Shown: piece after piece, positions 52,448 through 61,236 of the stretch
How the letters are laid out: each line of letters opens with the position of its first letter
Position numbering within the stretch: the first letter of the stretch is position 1
From: Afipia carboxidovorans OM5
GTDB lineage: Bacteria > Pseudomonadota > Alphaproteobacteria > Rhizobiales > Xanthobacteraceae
Length of the DNA stretch: 64,000 nucleotides
Direction of reading: 5' to 3'
Assembly (NCBI RefSeq): GCF_000218565.1
Contig: NC_015684.1
Span: forward strand, 3,100,001-3,164,000
The notes under the pieces: generated by a model
What the model saw: only the letters and a program-made list of their open reading frames with translations
Databases searched by the model: none
Told to the model about the DNA's origin: nothing
Program-made: the position numbers and the translations under genes

Positions 52448-53670
52448 CAGATCACCTTGCTGTTACGGAGATCGCGGATCTCATCATCCGTCTTGCCCAA
52501 AAGGCCCGTGAGCACGTCGTCGGTATGTTCGCCCAGCGCCGGAGGCGCCTTCCGATAGGCCGGCGGCGTCTCCGTCAGACGCAACGGGCTCGCCAAAGTC
52601 GGCACCATCGCGCCATCGCCACGTGGAACAAGACGGTGCATCTGGCGATGCACGACTTGCGGGTTCTCGAAGACCTGCTTGTAGTTGTTGATCGGACCAC
52701 ACGGCACATCCGCGGCTTCCAAACGCTCGAGCCAATCCTGGGATGTGCGCTCTCGCATGGAGCGCGCGATCTCCGGCAACAAAATCTCGCGATTCACGAT
52801 CCGGTTGCTGGCCGTTGTGAAGCGCTCATCGGCGGCGAGATCCGGCCGTTCCATCACCTCGCAATAGCGCTGCCATTGGCGATCGTTTCCGACTGTAATG
52901 ATGACGTGACCATCCGCCGTCGCGAAAGGCTGATACGGAACGACAGCTGCGTGCGCATTACCATAACGTTTCGGAATATTTCCGGTCATCAGATAGGCAA
53001 GCGCCTGATTGCTGCCCATGGCGACCGTGCAGTCCAGCAAGGCCATGTCGATGTACTGCCCCTTGCCGCTCTGCTGGCGATACATCAGGGCCGACAGGAT
53101 CGCGATGGTGGCATACATGCCGGTCATGATGTCGGACAGCGCCATGCCGACCTTTTGCGGACCACCGCCCGGCAGATCGTCGCGCTCGCCGGTAATGCTC
53201 ATGATGCCGCCCATGCCCTGGAAGACAAAATCATAGCCGGGCTTCTGGGCATACGGGCCATCCTGGCCGTAGCCCGTCACGGAGCAGTACACGATCGACG
53301 GGTTGACCGCGCGAATGGACTCGTAGTCGAGATTGTATCGCTTGAGGTCGCCGTTCTTGTAGTTCTCGATGAAAACGTCCGCGGTCTTCGCGAGCTCACG
53401 CACCAGCGCCTGCCCCTCGGGCGCGGCAATATTGATCGTCACCGACCGCTTGTTGCGGTTGGCAGAGGCGTAATAGCCGGAATCGCGGGTGTCGTTGCCG
53501 TCAGCATCCTTGAGCCACGGAGGCCCCCATCCCCGCGTATCATCGCCGACACCAGGCCGCTCGACCTTGATGACGTCAGCTCCGAGATCGGCAAGATTCT
53601 GCGTACACCACGGGCCTGCCAGAATACGCGACAGATCCAGAACCCTGATGTGCGACAACGCTCCGTCCAT
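52447..53670 (-). CDS. Family III CoA-transferase (CaiB/BaiF/Frc type)
   Basis: Such enzymes move CoA from one acyl-CoA to another free acid. The 407-residue protein has the characteristic start RVLDLSRILAGPWCTQNLADLGADVIKVERPG, the NRNKRSVTINIAAPEG segment and VTGYGQDGPYAQKPGYDF. In this operon it would activate the imported carboxylate as CoA thioester. Overlap with npdG supports cotranscription. Confidence 0.93.
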   Translation of the reverse strand: MDGALSHIRVLDLSRILAGPWCTQNLADLGADVIKVERPGVGDDTRGWGPPWLKDADGNDTRDSGYYASANRNKRSVTINIAAPEGQALVRELAKTADVFIENYKNGDLKRYNLDYESIRAVNPSIVYCSVTGYGQDGPYAQKPGYDFVFQGMGGIMSITGERDDLPGGGPQKVGMALSDIMTGMYATIAILSALMYRQQSGKGQYIDMALLDCTVAMGSNQALAYLMTGNIPKRYGNAHAAVVPYQPFATADGHVIITVGNDRQWQRYCEVMERPDLAADERFTTASNRIVNREILLPEIARSMRERTSQDWLERLEAADVPCGPINNYKQVFENPQVVHRQMHRLVPRGDGAMVPTLASPLRLTETPPAYRKAPPALGEHTDDVLTGLLGKTDDEIRDLRNSKVI

Positions 53671-53738
53671 AACACCATTCCCTTTTCAGTAAGGTGCGGC
53701 GTCCACCCGGGACGCCGCCTTTCATTTGTGTGTTCCGA

Positions 53739-54797
53739 CTAGCCTGCCTGAACGCGTTTGATCATGGTCTTCATCAACTCCGCGTCCTTCTCGCTTTCGA
53801 CCGGAATGCTGAAGCCCACATGGGACAGGACGCCACTGAAGCGATCCACGATCTTGTCGGCGATTTCATCGTAGAGGCCGACCACCGCGTAGGTGTTCAG
53901 CATTTCATCGTCGATATAGCCGGGCATTTCCTCCCAGCGCTGCTCGCGCGACAGAACGCTCAAACGATCGGCCAGATCGCCGAGGCCCCAGATCTCGAAC
54001 GCAGGGCGGTAGGCCGGCGTCGACGCATAGAAGGCCACACGTGCGCGCACGTCCCGGATCTTCTTTTCCAGCGTTTCTTCATCCGGGCCGGTAGCGACCA
54101 GCGGCTTCATCGCAATCGCGATGCCACTCGGATCGCGTCCGGTCTTGGCTGCGCCCTTCTGGAACGAAGGCATGAGCACTTCGCGGATATAACGCGGCGT
54201 GCACATCGGGTGCGGACGCAGGCCATCGGCCACCTCTCCCGCGACCTGCGCCATATAGGTGTTGACCGCAGCGATATGGATCGGGGGCGGCGCAAATTCG
54301 ATCGGTCCCGGATCGAACAACGGCACCATCAGATTGAGCTTGTAGCGCTCGCTCTCGTAATCCAGCTTGGTGCCGTTCTGCCAGCAATCCCAGAACGCAC
54401 GAACGGCGCCGATATAATCCCGCATCCAAGGACCCGCCGGCGTAAAGGGAATGCCAAAGCGCCGCACGATATGGGCCTTCACCTGCGGACCGAGGCCGAG
54501 GGTGAAGCGACCGCGCGAGAGCGCCTGAAGGCGCCACGCCGCCATCGCTGTCGTGTACGGGGCACGGGCAAATGCAATTGCCACCGATGTCGCAATCTGC
54601 AGCGTCGTCGTTGCGTCGGCCGCGAGCGCCATCATGATGTAGGAATCGTCCTTGGTTTCCGTGGAAACCACACCGTCGAATCCGAGCGACTCGATCAGCT
54701 TTGCTTTTTCCGTCGCCTTGGTGATGTCGAACGGAATGTCCGGCTCGCGCAGACCCGGATCGGTTTTGCCGAGATTGAGCTCGGTATAGATTTGCAT
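53739..54797 (-). CDS. LLM-class (luciferase-like) F420-dependent oxidoreductase
   Basis: The 352-residue protein is a bacterial-luciferase-type TIM barrel. It shows the KLIESLGFDGVVSTETKDDSYI start, ALAADATTTLQIATSVAIAFAR and RGRFTLGLGPQVKAHIVRRFG, all typical of F420-binding LLM proteins, and is close to the MSMEG_2256-type group of probable F420 enzymes. It sits among F420 synthesis genes, so F420 rather than FMN is the likely cofactor. The reaction may be oxidation of an acyl-CoA or an alcohol; that is open. Confidence 0.88.
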   Translation of the reverse strand: MQIYTELNLGKTDPGLREPDIPFDITKATEKAKLIESLGFDGVVSTETKDDSYIMMALAADATTTLQIATSVAIAFARAPYTTAMAAWRLQALSRGRFTLGLGPQVKAHIVRRFGIPFTPAGPWMRDYIGAVRAFWDCWQNGTKLDYESERYKLNLMVPLFDPGPIEFAPPPIHIAAVNTYMAQVAGEVADGLRPHPMCTPRYIREVLMPSFQKGAAKTGRDPSGIAIAMKPLVATGPDEETLEKKIRDVRARVAFYASTPAYRPAFEIWGLGDLADRLSVLSREQRWEEMPGYIDDEMLNTYAVVGLYDEIADKIVDRFSGVLSHVGFSIPVESEKDAELMKTMIKRVQAG

Positions 54798-54871
54798 TCT
54801 AGTCTCCCTCTATCGAACTGTGCGTGTCAGTGACGTCCGGTCGGACACGATCCTTGAAATCGTCTCGAGTC

Positions 54872-56380
54872 TTATTCCTCCACGAACACCTCTTCGCGCT
54901 TCCGCTTCACCGCCGGAAGAACGGTGAGGAACAGAACGATTGCGCAGATGGCGAGCAGGGCTGCCGAAAGAGGGCGTGTGACGAAAACGGTGAGATCGCC
55001 GCGCGACAGCATGATGGCGCGCCGCAGGTTCTCTTCCATCATCGGCCCGAGCACCATTCCGAGCAGCAGCGGCGCCGGCTCGAAATCATTCTTCATCAGC
55101 CAATATCCGAAGAGGCCGAAGCCGCCCGCGATGATCACATCGACCGGCGAGTTGCCGATCGAGTAAACGCCGATGGCACAGAAAACAACGATCGCCGGAA
55201 ACAGGATGCGATACGGCACGCGCAGCAACCGAACCCAAATGCCAACCAAAGGCAGGTTGATGATCAGCAGCATCAGATTTCCAACCCACATGGAAATGAT
55301 GACGCCCCAAACGAGATCAGGCTGGGTCTGCATGATACGCGGGCCCGGCACGATTCCCTGAATCATCATCGCGCCGATCAGAAGCGCCATCACCGCATTC
55401 GCCGGGATTCCGAGCGTCAGGAGCGGAATGAACGATGTCTGGGCAGCCGCGTTGTTGGCGCTCTCCGGCCCGGCGACACCTTCGATCGCGCCTCTGCCGA
55501 AACGCTCCGGGTGCTTAGAGAGCTTCTTTTCCAGCGTATAGGATGCAAACGAGGAGATAACCGCGCCACCACCCGGCAGAATACCGAGGGCCGAGCCGAG
55601 ACCGGTGCCGCGCAGAATGGCCGGCCAGGACGCACGAAGATCCTCGCGTGTCGGCATCAGCCCCGTGATCTTATCCTGCACCAGTTTGCGATCTTCGCTG
55701 GTCTGGGTTTCCAGATTGCGGATGATCTCGGCAAAGCCAAACAGGCCGAGCGCGACCGTTGCGAAACTCAATCCATCCGAAAGCTCTCCGATTCCGAACG
55801 ACAGGCGCGGAACATTGGTTTCCATGTCGTAGCCGATGGCTGCCAACAGAAGACCAAGAACGATCATGGCAACGGCCTTGAGGACCGATCCCCGTGCCAA
55901 AGCCACAGCCAGGATCAGACCCAGCGTCATTAGTGAGAAGTATTCCGCGGGCCCGAACGCCAAGGCGAGATTCATCAGCGGAACGCTCAGCGCCGCAATC
56001 AGAATAGTAGCGACACAACCAGCGAAGAACGAACCGATGGCAGCGATCGCAAGCGCAGGGCCTGCCCTGCCCTGACGCGCCATCTGAAACCCGTCCAGCG
56101 CCGTCACAACCGACGTCGCTTCACCGGGAATATTGACGAGGATCGATGTCGTCGATCCACCATACTGGGCGCCGTAATAAATCCCCGCCAGCATGATGAT
56201 GGCGCCAGTAGGATGCATGCCGAACGTGACCGGAAGAAGCATCGCGACGGTCGCGATCGTACCGACACCGGGAAGCACGCCGACCAGCGTACCGACCAAC
56301 GCGCCGACCAAACACAGCAGCAGGTTGGTCGGCGATACGGCGACTTGCAGGCCGATTGCGAGATTGGAAAGAATATCCAT
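54872..56380 (-). CDS. tctA: Tripartite tricarboxylate transporter large permease TctA
   Basis: TctA is the 12-helix permease of the TTT family. The 502-residue protein carries LVGVLPGVGTIATVAMLLPVTF, the paired GIPGEATS-like segment YYGAQYGGSTTSILVNIPGEATS, and the second half repeat LGILPGGGAVISSFASYTLEKK. The gene follows tctB by three bases. Together with TctB and TctC it should import the operon substrate, a carboxylic acid. Confidence 0.95.
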   Translation of the reverse strand: MDILSNLAIGLQVAVSPTNLLLCLVGALVGTLVGVLPGVGTIATVAMLLPVTFGMHPTGAIIMLAGIYYGAQYGGSTTSILVNIPGEATSVVTALDGFQMARQGRAGPALAIAAIGSFFAGCVATILIAALSVPLMNLALAFGPAEYFSLMTLGLILAVALARGSVLKAVAMIVLGLLLAAIGYDMETNVPRLSFGIGELSDGLSFATVALGLFGFAEIIRNLETQTSEDRKLVQDKITGLMPTREDLRASWPAILRGTGLGSALGILPGGGAVISSFASYTLEKKLSKHPERFGRGAIEGVAGPESANNAAAQTSFIPLLTLGIPANAVMALLIGAMMIQGIVPGPRIMQTQPDLVWGVIISMWVGNLMLLIINLPLVGIWVRLLRVPYRILFPAIVVFCAIGVYSIGNSPVDVIIAGGFGLFGYWLMKNDFEPAPLLLGMVLGPMMEENLRRAIMLSRGDLTVFVTRPLSAALLAICAIVLFLTVLPAVKRKREEVFVEE

Positions 56381-56383
56381 TGG

Positions 56384-56860
56384 TTACCCCGCAATCCGGG
56401 GGAGCAACTGGAAAGGCAGCCCCAAGCCATAAACGAAGAGCAGGCAACAAAACGCCGTGACAAGCACCGACGCCAGAATCGTTTCCTTCCACCGCGTTTC
56501 GGCGGAGCCGAGCGCAGCCGTGAGGAATGATGCGATGGACGCAATGATCAAGCCGACCGGCTGAATGCACAATGCGAAGAGGACAAGGGCTGCAGCAACG
56601 CAAACCATTCCACGAAACGAAGGCTGGTCGAGCGGCGACCCTCGCTTGACGAGACCGATTCCGAGAATCGCCGCGCCGAGCAAAAGCAGAATGACGGAAT
56701 AGATCGTAGGCACGGTCCCGGGACCAAGGGAGAATCCCCGGATGCCGGGCAGATTCCGTAGCTCCCACAGTGTGCCGCAGGCGATGACCATCAGCACGAT
56801 GCCGCTAAAGAACTCACGCGGCCCTTTAATCAACCCTGCTCGCTCTGAATCCGCGGCCAT
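56384..56860 (-). CDS. tctB: Tripartite tricarboxylate transporter small permease TctB
   Basis: The 158-residue protein has four membrane segments, as in TctB. ATG 56860 with GAGGG upstream is preferred over a TTG at 56899. The segment FFSGIVLMVIACGTLWELRNL is typical of the first helix and loop. Order tctC-tctB-tctA is standard. Confidence 0.92.
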   Translation of the reverse strand: MAADSERAGLIKGPREFFSGIVLMVIACGTLWELRNLPGIRGFSLGPGTVPTIYSVILLLLGAAILGIGLVKRGSPLDQPSFRGMVCVAAALVLFALCIQPVGLIIASIASFLTAALGSAETRWKETILASVLVTAFCCLLFVYGLGLPFQLLPRIAG

Positions 56861-56938
56861 TCTTCTTCCCTCGAAACCGATATTTTGGCGGTCCAGCAAG
56901 CCGGCTGGACCGCCTCATTGAAACCAGGCGGACGAGGG

Positions 56939-57904
56939 CTATTGCCGCTCGATGCCGGCGTCGTCGACGACCTTCCGCCACTTCTTCAGTTCGGCGTGAA
57001 CGAACTTGGTGAAGTCGTCACCCATCAGTGTGCCCGGCGTCGCTCCCAGCGCGATAAACTTCTCCTGGATGTCCTTGCGGGCGAGCACGTCCGCCATGGC
57101 CTTGGCGAGATCCTTCTGAACAGCCGAGCCTTCAGCAGCCGGCATGAACAGGCCGAACCACGCATTCGCCTCATAGCCGGGGAGATTTCCCGCTTCGGCA
57201 ATCGTCGGGACATCGGGGAGTGACTTCGACCGTTCGGCACTCGTCACAGCGAGAATGCGCGCGCGCCCGCCTTCTGCCACCGGAAGAGACGTCGGCAGCG
57301 AATCGAACATCATGGGCAGATGGCCTGCCACGACGTCGTTCATCGCAGGAGCCTGCCCCTTGTAGGGAATGTGGACGATGTCCACGCCCGCCATCTTTTT
57401 GAAAAGTTCGGCGGCGAGCTGATTGGAGCCGCCAAACGAGCCATACGACAGCTTGCCCGGCTCCTTCTTGGCCAAAGCAATCAGCTCGGCGAGCGTCTTG
57501 GCCTCGAAGTTCGGATTGACGACCAGCGCGTTCGGAACGGTGGCCGCAAGACCGACAGCTGTGAAATCCTTCTCAGTGTCATAAGGCAATTTCTTGAAGA
57601 GAGCCGGGGTCACCACCTGATGCGTGGCGTTGAACAGCAAAGTCGAGCCGTCCGGTGCGGCGCGGGCGACCTGCTCAGCGCCAACCGTCGCGTTGGCACC
57701 AGGGCGGTTTTCAACAAAGACAGTGCGCTTCAGATTCTCCGAGAGGCCCTGCGCGATATAACGAGCCAGAACGTCCGTCGGCCCACCCGGCGGGAAGGGA
57801 ACGATAATCTTGATCTGCTGCGGCAGATTTTGTGCCGACACAAATTGGACGCTGGCCATCAGCATCGCGATACAGGTTACGAACCAGCCTATTCCACGCT
57901 TCAT
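56939..57904 (-). CDS. tctC: Tripartite tricarboxylate transporter solute-binding protein TctC (Bug family)
   Basis: The 321-residue precursor has a signal peptide ending at about residue 24 (QFVSA). The Bug fold follows: IKIIVPFPPGGPTDVLARYIAQGL, VENRPGANATVGAEQVARAAPDGST and HIPYKGQAPAMNDVVAGHLPMMFD. Bug proteins bind carboxylates through two water molecules. It lies 36 bases after echA and 78 before tctB. Confidence 0.95.
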   Translation of the reverse strand: MKRGIGWFVTCIAMLMASVQFVSAQNLPQQIKIIVPFPPGGPTDVLARYIAQGLSENLKRTVFVENRPGANATVGAEQVARAAPDGSTLLFNATHQVVTPALFKKLPYDTEKDFTAVGLAATVPNALVVNPNFEAKTLAELIALAKKEPGKLSYGSFGGSNQLAAELFKKMAGVDIVHIPYKGQAPAMNDVVAGHLPMMFDSLPTSLPVAEGGRARILAVTSAERSKSLPDVPTIAEAGNLPGYEANAWFGLFMPAAEGSAVQKDLAKAMADVLARKDIQEKFIALGATPGTLMGDDFTKFVHAELKKWRKVVDDAGIERQ

Positions 57905-57940
57905 TGTTATTCCTCCTCCATGCCCGATATGTTTATAAAA

Positions 57941-58720
57941 CTATCGTCCCAGCCAGACCGGCTTCCGCCGCTCTGAAAAGGCCTTTGGTCCTTCCAGGGC
58001 GTCAGCGCTTCCATAAAGAGTCTGAGCGACTGGGAGATTTCGCTGCGCGCGATACAGCGTCTCAAGATCGACGCAGTCGAGACCGCGATATGCGATGTGT
58101 TTGGCGGCGCGGACGGCGAGCGGCGAATTAGCGATAATCTCGCGGGCGAGACTCTTTGCCCGCTCTAGACACGCGCCTTCCGGGGTAACTTCATTCACGA
58201 AGCCAAGCCGCAAGCCTTCCTCCGCGGTTACGGAGCGCCCGGTCAAGATCATCGACATAGCTTGCTTGACTGGAATCTGGCGCGTCAGCCGCAACAACCC
58301 GCCTGCCGTGGCGGCCAATCCGACACGCGGCTCCGGCAGACCGAAGCTTGCATTCTCCGCAGCGACGATGATGTCGCAGGCGAGCGCAATCTCGAATCCG
58401 CCGCCGAGAGCCAAACCATTCACTGCAGCGATCACCGGCTTGTCGAGATCGAAGCGCGCCGTCAAACCGCCGAAGCCGCTCGGCGGCACCGTCGCATCGT
58501 TTCCTGCCGCAAGATATTTCAGATCGTTTCCGGCGGAGAACGCTTTGTCGCCGGCGCCGGTGACGATGCAAACCCACAGCTCGGGGTCTGTCGAGAAATC
58601 GTTGAAGACTTTTTCAAGCTCCAAATTCGCCGGCCGATGAAGCGCATTCATCACATCCGGCCTGTTGAGCGTCACGAGAAGAAGATGCTCGTCCCGCTCG
58701 ACTTTGCAAAACTCCAGCAT
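57941..58720 (-). CDS. Enoyl-CoA hydratase/isomerase family protein
   Basis: The 259-residue crotonase-fold enzyme keeps both catalytic glutamates of true hydratases: NGLALGGGFEIALACD (first Glu) and FGLPEPRVG (second Glu). The oxyanion-hole segment AFSAGNDLKYLAAGND is also present. It probably adds water to an enoyl-CoA made by the operon. It is the first gene of the catabolic/F420 operon, and a palindromic operator lies 46 bases before its ATG. Confidence 0.93.
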   Translation of the reverse strand: MLEFCKVERDEHLLLVTLNRPDVMNALHRPANLELEKVFNDFSTDPELWVCIVTGAGDKAFSAGNDLKYLAAGNDATVPPSGFGGLTARFDLDKPVIAAVNGLALGGGFEIALACDIIVAAENASFGLPEPRVGLAATAGGLLRLTRQIPVKQAMSMILTGRSVTAEEGLRLGFVNEVTPEGACLERAKSLAREIIANSPLAVRAAKHIAYRGLDCVDLETLYRAQRNLPVAQTLYGSADALEGPKAFSERRKPVWLGR

Positions 58721-58765
58721 CCCTCACTCCCGCGACATCAAGCTTTAAGCAGAGCTTTTCTTATT

Positions 58766-58782
58766 GTTCTGTCTAACAGAAC
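58766..58782. promoter_or_regulatory. IclR-type operator palindrome before echA
   Basis: GTTCTGTCTAACAGAAC has 6-base arms around a 5-base centre. Exactly its reverse complement stands at 59685-59701 before the aldehyde dehydrogenase gene. A further GTTCTG half site follows at 58787-58792. The site lies between iclR and echA, in promoter position for the long minus-strand operon. Confidence 0.8.
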
Positions 58783-58862
58783 GATTGTTCTGTATTTTTA
58801 TAGATTGAGTTGACTTTCGCCCCCGAGTCAACTCCCCAGAGCCGGTCTTTCGACGCCGAAAG

Positions 58863-59612
58863 CTATTTTGCGCGACGATTGGTTCCGGCGTGCTCACCAG
58901 GAAAAGTGCCGCCAAGGTTTGCGGTGATCGTGGCCGCAGCCTTCATCAGCAATTTCCGCATGCTTGCAATCCGCTCTTTCGTAAAGCGTTCACCCGGGCC
59001 GGAAAGCGACAGCGTTGCCTTGATCACGCCCTCCACGCCGAAGATCGGCGCCGCCATTCCAGAGCAACCCGGTTCACGTTCGCCCGTGGAAAGCGCGAAA
59101 CATTCCGATCGCAGGCGGTCATATGCCGCACCCTTTTTGCCCTCAAACGCCAGCAGGAGCCGGCCCGCAGCGCCCCGATCCAGCGGCAAAAGATCGCCCT
59201 CGGAGATACGGTCGAGCGTTGAATGCTTCGAATCCACCCGGCAAAGACACAACCGCGTCGTTGCATCGTGTCGGATATGAATCGAGGCCGACTCCGATCC
59301 TTTATTCACGAGATCATGGAGAACCTGAATGGCGTGGCCTCGGAGCTGATCGAAACGATTATAGGCAAGACCGAGCCGGAACGCCGCGGGACCTAACGCA
59401 TATCGCCCGTCGCTCCAGCGCACGATCAGGCCGCGCCCTTCAAGGGTGACGAGGAGCCTCAGGATCGTGCTTTTATAAAGATCGGTGCGCTGTGCAATCT
59501 CCGCCAATGTCTGCGGTTCCGCGCTTGCCTCTACGGCTTCCACAATAGACAGCGCCCGCTCTACCGCAGCCACGCCATGCGATCCATTCGTATCCTTATC
59601 AACCACAGCCAT
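58863..59612 (-). CDS. IclR-family transcription regulator
   Basis: The 249-residue protein has an N-terminal winged helix-turn-helix (about residues 14-75: ALSIVEAVEAS, TLAEIAQRTDLYKSTILRLLVTLE) and a C-terminal effector-binding domain with the SESASIHI and GCSGMAAPIF segments of IclR. It lies between the two catabolic operons and probably controls both through the 17-base palindrome. Effector unknown, likely an intermediate of the pathway. Confidence 0.94.
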   Translation of the reverse strand: MAVVDKDTNGSHGVAAVERALSIVEAVEASAEPQTLAEIAQRTDLYKSTILRLLVTLEGRGLIVRWSDGRYALGPAAFRLGLAYNRFDQLRGHAIQVLHDLVNKGSESASIHIRHDATTRLCLCRVDSKHSTLDRISEGDLLPLDRGAAGRLLLAFEGKKGAAYDRLRSECFALSTGEREPGCSGMAAPIFGVEGVIKATLSLSGPGERFTKERIASMRKLLMKAAATITANLGGTFPGEHAGTNRRAK

Positions 59613-59684
59613 CCCCGCCTCTTCCCATCGCTCACCTTGCCAAACCAGGGAGCGTCATTTATCGTACTATAAAAGAGAATATAC

Positions 59685-59701
59685 GTTCTGTTAGACAGAA
59701 C
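59685..59701. promoter_or_regulatory. IclR-type operator palindrome in the iclR/aldehyde dehydrogenase gap
   Basis: GTTCTGTTAGACAGAAC, the exact reverse complement of the site at 58766-58782, lies 17 bases before the aldehyde dehydrogenase GTG and about 70 bases from the divergent iclR ATG. It can serve both promoters. Confidence 0.8.
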
Positions 59702-59718
59702 ATGCAAGGGAAATTTTT

Positions 59719-61194
59719 GTGAGCAGTCCGGCGTCTTCCCAACCCAAGAGCGCGTCCCAACCTCTCCCCTTCTTTATCGACGGTGAAGCAGTTCAGGGAA
59801 CAGGCCAGGCATTTTCTTCGGTCAATCCTGCCACCGGCGAGATCAACTACCATGTCTCCGCAGCCAGCACCGACGATGTTCAGCACGCTGTCGCAAGTGC
59901 GCACAAAGCTGCATCCGATCAGAAGTGGCGCAACATGCGTCCGCATGAGCGGGCGCGTATCCTGCACGAGATCGCCAACGGAATCGTCAAGAAAGCCGAG
60001 CATTTCGCAAAAATCCAGATGCGCGAGAATGGCAAGGTTTTCGCCGAATGCCGCACGCAGGCGGCAAGCGCGGCTGCAACTTTTCGTTATTATGCAGGCG
60101 TCTGCGAAACTCTGCCCAGTGCAGTTACGCCCCCGCGCGGCAACTATCTGTCGATGACAATCCACGAGCCGGTCGGCGTGGTTGCAGCTCTCACGCCGTG
60201 GAATTCGCCTCTTACGATGGAAGCGCAAAAGATCGCGCCCGCATTGGCAGCCGGTAATGCGGTCATCGTCAAGCCATCAGAGGTGACGCCCACCGCGGCG
60301 ATTGAAGTCGCCAGGATCGCGATCGAAGCCGGCTTGCCGGCTGGTGTACTCAACGTTGTGACCGGCTATGGGCGGGACACGGGTGCGCCGCTGATCCAGC
60401 ATCCGAAGGTTCGCATGGTGTCGTTCACCGGCGGCACCGAGACCGGCCGTGCGATCGGACGCGTTGCCGCGGAGCGTCTAATCCCCGCCGCACTCGAGCT
60501 GGGCGGCAAATCGCCGAACATCGTCTTTTCCGATGCCGATCTCGATGCGGCCGTTGACGGCATCATCGGCGGCATTTTTGAAGGCAGCGGACAATCCTGC
60601 GTGGCGGGCTCGCGCCTCTTTATCCAACGCGCGGTCTATGGCGACGTAGTTTCGCGGCTTCGCGCAAAAGTCCGGCAAATCAAGGTCGGACTTCCGGATC
60701 AACCCGGCAGCACGATGGGGCCGCTCGCCTCTTTCACTCATCGCGAGAAGGTCGAAGGCCTTGTTGCATCGGCGCGGGCTGAAGGTGGTGAAATTCTTGA
60801 GGGCGGCAAACGCCCGGACGATGAAGCGTTGGCGAAAGGCGCCTTCTATCTTCCCACGCTGATTGCCGGTTTGCCGAATTCGGCAACGGTCTGCCGTGAA
60901 GAAATATTCGGCCCCGTTCTTTGTATCCTGCCGTTCGAAGACGAAGACGATCTGGTCGAGCAGGCTAACGGAACGGCTTACGGCCTCGCCTGCGGTATCT
61001 GGACGGCGGATTACCGTCGCGCCTGGCGGATCGCGCGGCAGATCGACGCCGGTACGGTCTGGATCAACACCTACAAGCAACTCAGCATCTCTACGCCGTT
61101 CGGTGGCTTCAAGGACAGCGGACTTGGCCGGGAGAAAGGCATCGAGGGGCTTCGGCTCTATCAGCTCGCCAAGAGCATCTATTTCGACCTCTAG
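59719..61194 (+). CDS. NAD(P)-dependent aldehyde dehydrogenase
   Basis: The 491-residue enzyme of the aldehyde dehydrogenase superfamily oxidises an aldehyde to the acid. Visible motifs are the Asn-containing LTPWNSPL, LELGGKSPNIVF with the general-base Glu, and EGSGQSCVAGSR with the catalytic Cys. The start is a GTG at 59719 with CAAGG upstream. It leads the plus-strand operon and could oxidise the aldehyde released by the thiolase-like aldolase encoded two genes later. Confidence 0.94.
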   Translation: MSSPASSQPKSASQPLPFFIDGEAVQGTGQAFSSVNPATGEINYHVSAASTDDVQHAVASAHKAASDQKWRNMRPHERARILHEIANGIVKKAEHFAKIQMRENGKVFAECRTQAASAAATFRYYAGVCETLPSAVTPPRGNYLSMTIHEPVGVVAALTPWNSPLTMEAQKIAPALAAGNAVIVKPSEVTPTAAIEVARIAIEAGLPAGVLNVVTGYGRDTGAPLIQHPKVRMVSFTGGTETGRAIGRVAAERLIPAALELGGKSPNIVFSDADLDAAVDGIIGGIFEGSGQSCVAGSRLFIQRAVYGDVVSRLRAKVRQIKVGLPDQPGSTMGPLASFTHREKVEGLVASARAEGGEILEGGKRPDDEALAKGAFYLPTLIAGLPNSATVCREEIFGPVLCILPFEDEDDLVEQANGTAYGLACGIWTADYRRAWRIARQIDAGTVWINTYKQLSISTPFGGFKDSGLGREKGIEGLRLYQLAKSIYFDL

Positions 61195-61236
61195 TTCACC
61201 AGCGGCAGTGCCGGCACACACAAGCAGAGTAAAGTA

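Noticed and set aside
52525..54833. Plus-strand open frames of about 380-405 codons
   Set aside because: Antisense to the CoA-transferase and the LLM oxidoreductase; shadows.
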